Below are positions 1-11,299 of a stretch of 64,000 nucleotides of DNA, one piece after another. Both the position numbers and the translations under genes were made by a program. The notes under the pieces were generated by a model. The model was not told the DNA's origin. It worked only from the letters and a program-made list of their open reading frames with translations, and ran no database searches. The number at the start of each line of letters is the position of its first letter. The first letter of the stretch is position 1. Source of the DNA: Megamerina dolium (Eukaryota; Arthropoda; Insecta; Diptera; Megamerinidae); the NCBI GenBank assembly GCA_963854835.1, contig OY978526.1, positions 30,183,073-30,247,072 on the forward strand. The letters are read 5' to 3'.

Positions 1-76
1 AGCTGTAGAAATATCTGCGACGAAGTCATAATGGGATACTACATAGTTGATGGGCAGACATATTATTAGAATGGGT

Positions 77-400
77 CTACCGGCACACTTCTTCTATCGG
101 AGTTGTCTGGATAAAGAAAAAATGATATTTTATTTTCAATGACCTATTCCATCTCCCAACCACCGACATATGATCAATAGCTCTAATTGGTAGAAAATCT
201 AAGTAGTTTGGAAACCAATAAAAATAGGGGCTATAATTTTCCCCCTCTTTTATAAATCCATATTTTATGCTGCTGTCGAGCCTATCGGCTTCATCTAGTT
301 TGATCTGTCTCTGATTCATCGTAACACTAGGGACCACAATATAATGAAATTCGGATGAAAAAATCAACCAATGGATTAACAAGATTTCAACATACTGCAT
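77..400 (-). CDS. hypothetical ORF, 107 codons
   Basis: An ATG-initiated ORF with a moderately hydrophobic first 25 residues (MQYVEILLIHWLIF at the start) followed by a polar, aromatic-rich body. It could be a small secreted protein, a first exon or chance. A weak TATA-like run lies about 40 bp upstream of the ATG. I recognise no domain, and the ORF ends near the window edge, so downstream exons would be out of view. Treat it as unsupported until expression or conservation is shown. Confidence 0.2.
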   Translation of the reverse strand: MQYVEILLIHWLIFSSEFHYIVVPSVTMNQRQIKLDEADRLDSSIKYGFIKEGENYSPYFYWFPNYLDFLPIRAIDHMSVVGRWNRSLKIKYHFFFIQTTPIEEVCR

Positions 401-2190
401 TCTTCTACGTCACCTTAATACAATTTACATAATGAATATATATGCTTACATTTATGTTATTCAGAGCAGTTAGTGTCTGCTAAGTTTTATAATTCTTGCA
501 ACTTTGCATAAATTGAATAAAAAAAAAATAGAACACAAAAAAAACAAAGAAGAGAAGAAAATTAAAATGTCAATTATTCATAAGAAATGCTCTAGTTTTT
601 CATCTTCTGCACATTCTATTATTCTTATTGTCATCGCAAATAATTTTTTTTCATTTTGTCAACTCTCGCACAACTCACACAATTCTCAGCAAGTCTAAGC
701 GCAACACATTTGAGCCACATTGCCATACAAACGCAAATTCACTCAATTATTTTTGGTGACAATGCATAATTTATAGACTATTGCTGGCAGATGAGAATCC
801 TCCAAACTATGTTAAATCCAATAGTAGAAAAAAACGAAAATATGTTACAATATGTTTTATGTGATTTGCTTCTTTTTTTTGTCGCAACTTCATTTTTTTT
901 CACTTTTGTTTCTAAACATATTGCCATAAGAAATATCGAAGATGCAATTATCAGCAACATATTAGATTTGTACAATGTGAGTCAGAAGACCATGTCAAAA
1001 ATGGTAAGAAAACAATTTTAGATGCGAATATTTGTGAACATAAAGCAGAGACAGAAACAAAACGATGATAAGCAAATATGATAGACACATGTAATAAGGC
1101 AAATGAGATACGAAATTATAAATGAGTGAGTAAAAAAACACTATATGAATGAGATGAATACATGAATAGAAGATTATAAATTAATCCTACGACATTAATT
1201 AATACACGTATCAGGCATGAGAAGCTATGGCGACAGTTAATACGAGTTATCGTATTCGTTGTAAGCAATATTAAAAAAAAATGTGAATAGAGCAATTACT
1301 TTCTAATATTGTTTTGCTCTACAAGTATTGACAGATATTCGAATTCAGATGTAAGTCACGTCAGCCATTCGATGACTCCAATTTTCTAATATATTACTTT
1401 TTCTTCTAGAGCTTCATAGTACAGCGTGCAAATTTTAAAAATATACCATACATTAAACCATCAACTTTTGTATGGGAGATAGGTGTCTAGTCTAGTAAAA
1501 AGAAATCCATTATTTTCGATTTATCTTTTTACTGGTGTCCATCTTTGAGGCGTGCTTAAAAAATACTGAGTCAAGCAATCACAAAACTGTCTGAAAAGTT
1601 TATTCTTCTTTCTAACGCCATCGCACTTATACAACGCGAGATACAGATTACTAAAGCCATCTATTGAAAAAATGCATTTCTTTTTACTACACCTGATACT
1701 TTATTTTATATACCAAGTTTTAGCTATCTAGCTTCAAATTTTTGTACGAAAAGTATAAATACATATATTTAACAATATACTGGAGGTATGGGGGGTATGT
1801 ATGGTTGTCATCCGATTTCGACTATTCAAGAGCCCACCTATTTATTGGTCAAAATAATCGTATATACAAATATTCAGCGCGATTGCGCTATAATTACGAC
1901 ATGTCGTGGTTCTGATAATTAACATACCTTATACTTTCTATATATAGCTATAGATATATAGATCTATGTAGATTATAATTCTGGGAATAGTTTTTATTTT
2001 GAAGAAAATTTATCTTTGAGAGCTGTTTTGAAAGAAAAAGGTATTGACTAAAAATGCATTGAAAGGCGAAGACTAAATAAGATGATAATTAGAAAAGTAA
2101 AATTAATTTAGCAAGTTTTTGTTTAGATCCGCTTTTATCAGGAATAAATAAAACTTAATATTTAAACAATTTTTAATTGTTCTTTGCTTT
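401..2190. other. AT-rich intergenic, no gene seen
   Basis: Low-complexity AT-rich sequence. Short ORFs at about 504-698 and 791-1021 are Lys/Phe/Ser-rich translations of A/T runs with no recognisable motif. Weak resemblance to decayed dispersed repeats is seen around 1390-1900 (short 'tttgtatggga'-like words), too weak to classify. Confidence 0.5.
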
Positions 2191-2194
2191 TTTC

Positions 2195-3825
2195 TCATGA
2201 AAAGACCTCTTGTGTGTTGGCTTTGGTTTGCAATTTAAATTGAATCAGTATCACAAAGTATGTGATGATGCTGAGAATCATCTGAAAATAAGAGAAACGT
2301 ATTTCTGATTAAAATGTAAGTCATATTGTTAAGAATTTAAGGTTTCTTTACCACACCAAAATGTTTAAAATTTATATTGAGAAATTTCCTCATCAGTAAA
2401 TATCAATTTTTGTTGTATCAATTGTTGTGAGTATTCACGCAAACACATGCTCAGTCTTCCATCAGTTCTATTCGACCTTAGATTATGCATTGTGGCGCCA
2501 TATCGATTATACTGCCTAGAAAGTGAAATCATTATTTTTTAAATATCCTCAAATGACATAATTTATTTTACACACCAAATCAATGCAGCATTGACTTATC
2601 CAGCAAGGTATTAACATATTAATAACTGCTAAAACCATGATGTGCATGAAAGACAAAGAAATTATGGCATCAATCCGAAAATCAAAAACTAACTAATTAT
2701 GTACTTGCATTTATTGTAATTGTCTAGCGAACGTATTAAAGTCCAATTCATAATGTGTGTTATACCCAGGCCATCGTAAAAAATTGCACCAACATTGAGT
2801 GTGCAAAGCACTCCTCTACATAATTCACTAAATTCCAAATGCGTGCCAATAGTTGTTGATTTTCTTGCAGCCCAACATATAGTGATGCACGTATAATGGC
2901 GTGACAATTATGATGATGATTGCATCTAATCGATTCATAACGTAACTGCTGTAAATCATTGTACAATTTCAACAGTAATTCATAAATCATTTGAACAATT
3001 ACACAGTATTCGACTGTTTTTAGTTCGATCAGCGTATTCTCGAAGCAAATTAAACAATGCTGTTGCAGTGGCATTTCATCGTCGGTTAGCATCAAATCAA
3101 TATAAGGTACGGGCACCAATTAAACTACTAGTAACGTACCCGAGCAAGCATAGAGATGACGACGACGACGATGATGTAGATTTTTTTGACATTGCCATAT
3201 ATCATGTTTCAATAAATGCTGTCACCTGTATAATCATTTGTATTGGTTTGGTTAGCATCATATCAATATAAGGTACGGGCACCAAGTAAAATACTAGTAA
3301 CGTTCCCGAGCAACCATAGAGACGACGACGACGACGACGATAACTATATGCCTTGTGTAGATTTTTCCAACGTTTCCATATATCATGTTTCAATAAATGC
3401 TGTCACCTGTATCATCATTAGTATAATACTAGACACACAGCAACACCCTGTGCAATACTTATTACATTTGTGAATCTATTCAAAACATTATTGGCGACCA
3501 GCTCATTAACGAAAACACTCTTTTCATATGATACCCACATTGAGATGATGAACAATAGTATTGAATAGACCGTGTACAAAATCATAATGAGATGGTAATT
3601 ACGCTGGCATCATTATTTCACACCATTGCTAAATGTTAGTAAAGGTGGCAGTACCAATAGAAATATCGAATGAATCCATTGTTTCGTTACATCGATTAAT
3701 TCAGACGTTATTGTGTCCGTACTATATTGTATATAGCGAGTATTGAGCAACAATACAACTGACTGACTATGAAAATTACGAAATACATCAAAGTAACGCT
3801 CTACTCGTATATTTATGGTGTACAA
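2195..3825 (-). pseudogene. gustatory-receptor-like gene, decayed
   Basis: The 3' half reads as an insect gustatory receptor (seven-TM chemoreceptor). The last exon (2195-2281) encodes MILSIITYFVILIQF, matching the family's C-terminal T-Y-hhhhh-Q-F signature. The exon before it (2352-2515) carries a QYNRYGATMHNL...YSQQLIQQKLIFT segment and then NINFKHFG in a second frame, so it holds a one-base excess near 2388. The next exon (2574-2692) is a hydrophobic TM segment containing MLIPCW. The exon ending at 2766 contains LLARIWNLVNYVEECF and HSMLVQFFTMAW. Introns of 70, 58 and 73 bp have GT-AG ends and compatible phases; several short introns near the C-terminus are typical of the family. The 5' half (about 3430-3825) has TM-like runs in more than one frame and is separated from the 3' half by a tandem duplication. 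Either a pseudogene or a gene with an assembly error. The subfamily is not identifiable. Confidence 0.62.
3083..3430. repeat. two-copy tandem duplication with GAC/GAT microsatellite
   Basis: Two adjacent copies of roughly 160-180 bp (about 3083-3240 and 3249-3430) share a ggttagcatcaaatcaata-type start, a (gac)n tract, and a block ending tttcaataaatgctgtcacc. They lie within the gustatory-receptor-like gene and interrupt its reading frame between the TM3-like segment and the following loop. Confidence 0.75.
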
Positions 3826-3909
3826 TGCAATGACAATTACAAATTGTTTTCATAGATAAGAATTATATAAATTTGCGTATTTAATGTTTTAATTTAATTA
3901 AGTCGTTTT

Positions 3910-4570
3910 TAATATAGGGTATATGTGAACGACCATTACCCTACATTCGAAGAGTCAAGGGTATATTGAGTTCACTCTTCCATTTGTAACATCGATGAGT
4001 AGAGGTGACATAACATATATAAAAAAGTATATATATTATTGAACAGAATTACGATTTGACTCGATTTAGCTATAGTTAACTGTCTGTGTGTCTATCTGTC
4101 CGTCTGTTCGCGCCATAAATGCAGCAATTATAGAGCGATCGAGCTGTAAATTGATACGGTGATTATTTTCATCCACAATTAAAGGATTTCGTGAGTATTC
4201 CCAATCGGAGGAAACCCACACCTGCCTCCCATACAAACATTTGGTGCAGAATATAGTCTTTTTACATTTTTCGTACGAAATATAAAAAGTTATCACGCTG
4301 AAACTAGATACATAAGCTTGTGTTTGCCAACTAATTAACATATTTGAAAATAAATAGTATCGGATAAAGATCACGCATACCTCTCATACGAAGTGATGCT
4401 TCCGTAGGTATATTTCCACATTTTTCCCACGAAAATCAAGCCGTAACTCAGTATATTTGATTATATTTCGAAGCACAATCGAATAAAATTTTACGCCTAT
4501 CTCTCATACATACCCGGTATCATATATTACTGTACGCTGAGCATGAACATCTAAGGTTCTTTAAAAGACT
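3910..4570 (-). mobile_element. candidate mini-me/DINE-like repeat, decayed
   Basis: Begins near a 'tatagggtatatgtgaacg' motif, has a TA-rich stretch near 4015-4035, and carries a GTCY tract (ctgtctgtgtgtctatctgtccgtctg, near 4080) followed by short 'ctcccatacaaac'-like words. The TA tract plus GTCY tract combination is characteristic of dipteran mini-me/DINE-1 elements. Its ends are not well defined. Confidence 0.4.
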
Positions 4571-4911
4571 GCAATTTGGCTCATACGATTATTTTTACCA
4601 ACATGTGCGTATGCTTGAAAATTACACCTATCTTCAGCATAGAAGTATAATTTTTTTTTCTAAAGTAGATTTTCGTCAATGTCTTTGTTTGAGAAATCTA
4701 ACATTTACATAGTATATATTAACGAAGTTAAGCTTTTCAAAGGGATCAACCTTACAAATGCCATTACGTTGCAATACAATTGCATTATTATTGTATTTAC
4801 CACATGATTTTCACTTCAATGCCCATAGCATAATAATTAGAAGCATGCAAAATTAATTAATTAAATATTGAAATATCTTAATCACAAATAAACAATACAT
4901 GTATATTATAA

Positions 4912-5474
4912 AGGGTTAGGCATCCGTTGTTCGTATTTTTATTCATAAAAAAGGAGCACACTTTAAGTGATCGACACTCAGAAATCTGTATTGATTAGGA
5001 ATTGTGGGTCTATGCCATTTATATATTAAAAATAATATCGTTCATATGGCTTCGATTACAGGGCAGCATCCGAACATTTTCGATGACACGTTCCAATAAA
5101 AGCCGATCAATGACCTCAATTTCAGCTCAAATGTTGTTTTGAATACCTTGAATTGTTTGTGAATTATTGGCGTACATTTTGCCTTTCAAATAGCCCCTTA
5201 ATAAGATAATCCAAAGGTGTTAGACCGCAGCTTGTCGGTGGCCATGCAACTCCGAAATTTCTGGATATTATATGATCATCAAATTTCATTGCCAGTAATC
5301 GAAGTGTTTCACGGCTGATGTGGAATCACGATAATGTTCACCATTCACGAAAACAGCTTCTTCTTCGACCATTTTCGTAATAAATTGGGCCGATTAAAAT
5401 GCATTGTTGTGTTGCTAATGACTCCATTTAAAATCATTAATTGAAAAAAGTACCAACAGATGGCTTACCCTATA
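4912..5474 (-). mobile_element. internally deleted DD41D (rosa-like) transposon
   Basis: Imperfect terminal inverted repeats: agggttaggcatccgttg-like at the left and the complement of agggtaagccatctgttgg at the right. The minus-strand interior, with frame breaks, decodes to a transposase C-terminal region resembling PPTSCGLTPLDYL, then a KGKMYANNSQTIQ-like stretch. This parallels the PRSCDLTPLDFFLWG segment of the better preserved copy at about 40.4-41.4 kb. The catalytic core upstream is missing or unreadable. Confidence 0.6.
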
Positions 5475-5598
5475 TATATATGTACACAAATTATAATCCT
5501 ATGAATGTGTAGCTAATTTCTAAACGATGTTGCATATTCTATTTCCTTAAAACTCTTAGCGGAGTTCCGCTGGGAGTACTGTACTCTTAGGGACCCTA

Positions 5599-6072
5599 CA
5601 AGGTGCGACAATTATGTATTAAGACTCGAACCATATCTCAGCTACCAAGCGCGCCATCTATGTGTGAGCATATGCGTTTTGAAGCTTCAACCTTCCTCTA
5701 CTAATAGTCAAAATATAATGGCATTTGGTTGACATTTAATGGCATTTGGTTGACATTTAATGGCATTTGGTTGACATTAAATGTCATTTTACAAAACACG
5801 TGTTCGTTTGATGTTGAAATTTTAATATGAAATTTAACACACAGGATGCTTTTTTGATGACATTCAGACTATACAACGGGCTTCGACGAGGACACTGGAG
5901 GCAATTCCGAAAAATGAGCTGGAACACGCGTTTGAATCACTATTAAATTGATGTTGCAAGTGTATTGAATCAGGAGGAGAATAATTCGAATAAATATACC
6001 GAAAAATTAGCAGATATCGTGTTTTCATTGTGTTTTCTAGATGCAGTCTTAATACATAATCATCGCACCTTG
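5599..6072. mobile_element. Tc1/mariner-type MITE, about 474 bp
   Basis: Near-identical 28-bp terminal inverted repeats: caaggtgcgacaattatgta at the left (5599-5626) and its complement at the right (6045-6072), flanked by TA on both sides (5597-5598 and 6073-6074), the target duplication of the superfamily. The interior retains a plus-strand trace of a transposase C-terminus (TLEAIPKNELEHAFESLLN, then KCIESGGE, with a stop), so it is a deletion derivative. Confidence 0.75.
5718..5779 (+). repeat. 21-bp tandem repeat, three copies
   Basis: Three near-perfect copies of atggcatttggttgacattt(a) lie inside the MITE at 5599-6072. The third copy is one base shorter. Confidence 0.85.
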
Positions 6073-6074
6073 TA

Positions 6075-8580
6075 TTTCCAAACCACTTTCAGATACTGGT
6101 AAATTTCGGCTTTAAATTCGTTGTTAGAGAACCAAAACAAATGCGTAAAAAGCCAAGTTATTATGTGTCCGGAAGAAGATATGAAGATTATAGGACTAGT
6201 GGACTAGTTCTGCTGAAGTTCTGGTCAGTAGTTAGCACTATTTTTAATTATTATTATTATTATTATTATAATTATTATCATTATTTTATTTAATTATTAA
6301 AAAATTAAATTTCGAAAGTTTTTCCGAAAAATGTCGGTCATGGATGGATATTCAATTTCTTTAAATAATACACCAGAGCATATAAATCTCATAATATTAG
6401 TAACGTTGCTTGAAAAGTGAAAAAGCAATGTCTTATTGGAAATAGGTCATCTATCGACTGTTACGATGTGTATATGAATATCTACATATTTGAAGATATT
6501 GTACATTATTATATGATTATATAGACACAACAATGCTATACTCGTAATGACAAATAATTTCTCTGATGTAGAAAATTCGTATTCGTATGTGAAAATTATA
6601 TACATAATTCATTGGCTTAATAGGTGCCACATATACACACAAATTCACACAAACTTGTATATATATATAAATAATATCGAATAAATTTATGAGAAGTCAT
6701 TGTTGGTGGTCTTCATATATTCCTTTATTGTGCGTATATGATATGTTTATATACATTTGTATATATGCAATGTAGATATGATATCAATTTGTATAGGTTC
6801 AAAGTTTGTAGATTAAATGCACATTTTGTAAATAAATTTTAATTTAAATGCATGAAAAGTGATTGTAAATATTTGTTGCCTCAATTATAATGTTAGTTGT
6901 ATCATCATACGCATGCATGTAAATATTGTATAAATATGCATATGCATATCGCGATTATTATTCTGAGCAAGTCTTATATGACTTCATATTCACATAGCCT
7001 TATGTTAAAGAAACATTTAAATATTGTTGCTAATTGCTGCATGCCATTTGCTGCATACAATATTCAACAAATGAATAATTTATGTTCAACTACGAGTGCG
7101 AGTATGTTAAGTAAATCGAATTCATAACGAAGCAAAAGAAGAAACTTATTTTAAATTGTTCAATGATATGCGACTTATGAGATCAATCAGTCATATCACA
7201 TTATTGCTAAATATCCCCCGCAAAGATAGTGTTATGGTGAAGTTTAAATCAAAGTTTCAATCATACTGCGCAAGCAAAATAAATTGCAATAAATCTTCAT
7301 CAGTGCCAGTGGGGCAGTAAAAGTAACAAGTTGAGATAGAGCGATAGAGAGACATGTATAATTTTTAAATTAAATCATTCAACTCATGGTCAAATGTAAT
7401 TAGTAGCATTACATTCGACTAATAAGTATCATAGACATCTTTTAAGCGAAATAAACATTTGCAATCGCATAACCCTTGCACCATCTAACTCACTTATTAA
7501 TTTAGTCATTCATTCATTCATTCATACGAGTGCATACATACACCCCCTCATTGATCATCATCCACCACGTCCTCCAGTTGGTGTGCTTTGAGCACTTAAA
7601 CGCACAGACATACGATTTTGCTCTGCACAAGATTCAATGATTTATGTCTAACTACATATGTACTAGATGCTCGTATATGTACATCTCTATGGGATACATG
7701 CTAGCAATACAAAAATTCATTAAGTTGAATTGAGCTGCAATGAATTGCATGAATGAATGCAATAGAATATTCATTTGTACAGGGTTATTCATATAAACTG
7801 GATAAATTATTATCCAGGGTGAATCTATGATGCAGCTATATTCGATACATGAGTACAAGGCCCAAGCAACATGTTGATGATTCAATCTGAATTGTTACTA
7901 CTAGTGACTATCACATATAGATTCATTTTAAACATGTGCTATTTTCTTCACACTGTTTACTCTGAAATCTATACCGCTCCCATTGATTTCACTCAAAAAT
8001 TCTATTGTATAAATTCATAAATTCATAATTCATATTCGAAACATCACTACAAGGCCCAAGCAACATGTTAATGATTCGATTTGTTGCTACTAGTAATTTG
8101 TACTATTTTCACTGTTTATATTCACACTGTTTACTTTAAAATCTATACCGCTCCCATTGATTTCACTCAAAAATTCTATTGTATAAATTCATAAATGAGC
8201 CGAAATTTTATTTTTCTCCCTTATTGACTATATGACTGTTTTATTTTGTATTCATTTATTCATCCACATGATTACCGGCTTACTTAACCCATATTTTAAA
8301 TTGCTTAATGCTGGTGAGTAGTAACAATAACATTGGGCGAGATAGAGCAAAATTGATTAGTCACATTGTTTATATGTTTACACAAATGTTTAAATAGACG
8401 AAATATTCTCGATTTTCTTTAGAATCGTTATTATTTATTATTAATTAAATATTTTTTTTTCCAAAAATTTCGAGAGTTACTACAATAATATTATGATTCA
8501 TTTGTGGTGTGCAGCATAGCATAAAATCCGCATTGTATTATGTTCGATATCGTATTCCATCAATAACAGCCAAACAGTTC
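6075..8580. other. AT-rich intergenic with simple repeats
   Basis: No convincing gene. Contains an ATT/ATA microsatellite near 6246-6290, an attcattcattcattc run near 7507-7525 and the 185-bp duplication listed separately. Confidence 0.5.
7842..8197. repeat. tandem duplication, unit about 165-185 bp
   Basis: Copy 1 (about 7842-8025) and copy 2 (about 8034-8197) share 'acaaggcccaagcaacatgt', 'ttcacactgtttact', and a long near-identical block covering 'accgctcccattgatttcac' and 'tcaaaaattctattgtataa'. Non-coding; a local duplication about 0.4-0.8 kb upstream of the gene at 8621. Confidence 0.85.
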
Positions 8581-8620
8581 AAATCAAATTCAAGTTCTAC
8601 AAAGCCTGAAATTGAAAAGA

Positions 8621-9204
8621 ATGAATTTTCTTCGATTTCTGATAATTTTTGGTGTAGTTGGCATTAGCCTAGCAGCCGATAATGTTGTGAATAGTACAAA
8701 ATCTCTGGAAAATATTCAAAACAAAACAACAACAACAACAACAACAAGAGGACCTAGTGGTGTTAGTGCTGATGCTGGTGGTGTCGGTTCTGGTGCTGGC
8801 GGTAGTGGTACTCATGTCAATAATACAAACAGTGGCTCACCAGGCGGTAGCTTAGGTAGCACTACAAACCCCAATAAACCCACTGTTACACCTACTCGGA
8901 GGCCAAAAGTGCCCATAAATATTAATAGCACCATTAAGGATGATGGTACAAAAGGTGATGCTGATAACAGTGCAATTATTGTCGAAAATTGGTTCAACGA
9001 ATTGCTCGAAAAAATCGATGAGGTTAGTATCATATACTTTTGTGATGATATTTCCATTATAAATTTATTACTTATAAGTAATTATTTCAGTGTTGGAATA
9101 GCATTTCAAATATATTTAACAGCGCAGACGATAAAAATGTGAATAATGTTACTCGTACATCGAAGAAAGCTGGCAAATACGGTGAAGATTGGTTCGGATT
9201 TTAA
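8621..9204 (+). CDS. secreted Thr/Gly-rich (mucin-like) protein, two exons
   Basis: Exon 1 is 8621-9022. A 68-bp GT-AG intron (9023-9090, gttagt...tttcag) separates it from exon 2 (9091-9204), predicting 171 aa. The ATG at 8621 begins MNFLRFLIIFGVVGISLAA, a good signal peptide. The mature part has an NKTTTTTTTR run, a Gly/Ser/Ala-rich stretch, a Pro/Thr segment, several N-x-S/T sites, and an acidic helix-like segment (VENWFNELLEKIDE). Exon 2 encodes CWNSISNIFNSADD and ends KAGKYGEDWFGF. Unspliced reading into the intron would give an unrelated hydrophobic tail, so splicing is likely. An AATAAA-like signal follows near 9230. I recognise no named homologue. It is not a member of the A/B family: no ESN box, no TATATATA promoter. 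Confidence 0.72.
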
Positions 9205-10950
9205 TTTTAATATATTTTAGAATTGATTTGAATAAATTTCATTTATAGAAAATAATAAATAAAAAGAAAAATTATTATTAAAAAAAAACGTACATACCGT
9301 ATTGATTTAAATGACATTTCTAATGAGTGTTTATAGCTGCAAGATGGACATGCACGATTTTCCAATTCATTGAAATTATCCAATGAATCGTGTGAAAATG
9401 AAAAATTATTTCAACGCTTGATTGAACATCAAATATATACATGTATTCATATATGTATGTTACAAAAAATGGGTAGGTAAGGGTTAATGAGAAATTAGTG
9501 TGAAAAAGACCTTGTTTGCCAACCTCGAAATTAATGAGTAGCTATGCGATAGTGTGAATGAGCAAACAAGTGTGTAAGTGTTGGGCTGCTGTTTACGTAT
9601 GTACGAGTACATATGAGTTGATGTGTTGATGTTGATGTGTAATCAAGTGTACATAATTTTTCTCAACAACTAAGCATTTAACTAACAACAGTCACACATC
9701 AATATACATGATGAATATAGAACAAAGCGAACAATGTTCAATGGCAGAAATAACATTAAAGGTCATCAGTGCATTCGATTTAGTTGTTTGTTGTTATTTT
9801 CGTTTATTTTTTTTTTTTTTTACATTGTCATGTAAGTAAAATTCGTCTGTCTGCGTTATATTGTTATTTGGATAGGTTTAGTCTCCTACCTTTATTAAGG
9901 TCAAAACGCAGTTCTTTATGTATTGGATTACACCTGCAGGATATTCAAGGTTATTCGATGGAAATATATCTGTCTTGTCACAATCATTTATACACCTTCA
10001 TTTTAATTTTATTTGTTTGTTTTTTTTTTTATCAAAAATAGAATTTCGTTTCATATTTGCTTAAATAGAAATTTAATAAATATACAAGAAATGCCTAAAA
10101 ATATGCAATATTGTATAATATAAATAAAGTCATTAGCAATTATAGGAGAGAGAGAGAGAGAGATAGAGAGAAAAAAGACAACATATGTAGTTACCTCACA
10201 AAATGCAGTGATATTGATAAATGAATTGCAAACATTTAAAGTGCTTATTTTGAGAGAGAAAAAAAATAATACATAGAATAGTTCACTACATATGTATGCA
10301 CCAATAGCAAAGCGCTTCCGTTCTACTCCAATATTCATGTGCATTCATTTACAGAGTATGTTAGATATGAGTAGATATAAATATGTATGAAACATAAATA
10401 ACATGTGTACGCGTTGACAGCTTATAAAAATATCTAACAAAAAAAAAGAGAATAAGTGAGTTAGAGTGAGAGATAGATAAAAAGGAATATGAAAAATATA
10501 GTACAACAACATGCATATCAAATGTTGTTATATGCATGAATATCATATACTATATTGCCACACATTCATCTGGTACCTAGACATACTCGCTTGGAATGAT
10601 GTAAAGTACTAAGGTTGCTAATAGATTGACATTTGACTGATCCCGGAATTACCAAATATAGTCTCAGAATGCGAAATTAGAAAATATATAAATAATGAAA
10701 TAATTTTTTTTAAAGAAATATATTCTGATTTTATTAACCCATCCTTTTAGTGCTATGGTAATAATTTTTCATTAGCTAAATTAAGAATGCACTTAAAAAT
10801 GTTGTTATTTCTTTCGCATGACAGAAATTATTTTATTCTCAGTCAAATAAAAAAAAAAAATGATGCTCACTAAAGTAGGTCGAAATACTGAAAGTGGTGT
10901 CTGTGAGATATTGTAAGGAAATATTTTTTTTTTTTGTAAGCACAAGGGTG
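9205..10950. other. intergenic, simple repeats
   Basis: AT-rich with T-runs and a (ga)n-type microsatellite near 10146-10172. Short ORFs are low-complexity translations. No gene recognised. Confidence 0.5.
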
Positions 10951-10959
10951 GATCAATAA

Positions 10960-11290
10960 TTCCTAGAAAATGAAAATAGGTAATAGCCTATTCTGCAAAA
11001 AGAATTGTGTTTTTTAAAATAACTAAATACATTCGTTCAACTTTTCTCAAATTTTTTATGTATGACAAATAATACAATTTCTCGAGGCCATTAGGCCATA
11101 CCACGATAAGTCTACTGTGTCGACTGGTTCTTATTTTCTGAGGAATTGCAATGAATAAATCTATCGTCAACGGTTATGAAATGGTAAAAAACTGGTTCGG
11201 ATTGTGATGGAATGTTGCCCGACACTCCCTGCAGTTGTGAACAGATTGCGTTCGTTGTCCACTGTAAGCATCTGTTTTAAATGGCTGTAG
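10960..11290 (-). mobile_element. decayed mariner transposase fragment
   Basis: Read on the minus strand with frame changes, the segment gives a weak match to the mariner FITVDETWIHHYTPE-type block: a run resembling TVDDRFIHCNSSENKNQSTQ follows a FLPFHN-like stretch. Stops and the lost W show it is inactive. Confidence 0.4.
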
Positions 11291-11299
11291 CAACGAAGC

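Noticed and set aside
504..1021. Small ORFs near the left end
   Set aside because: Lys/Ser/Phe-rich low-complexity translations of A/T runs; no motif, promoter or splice support.
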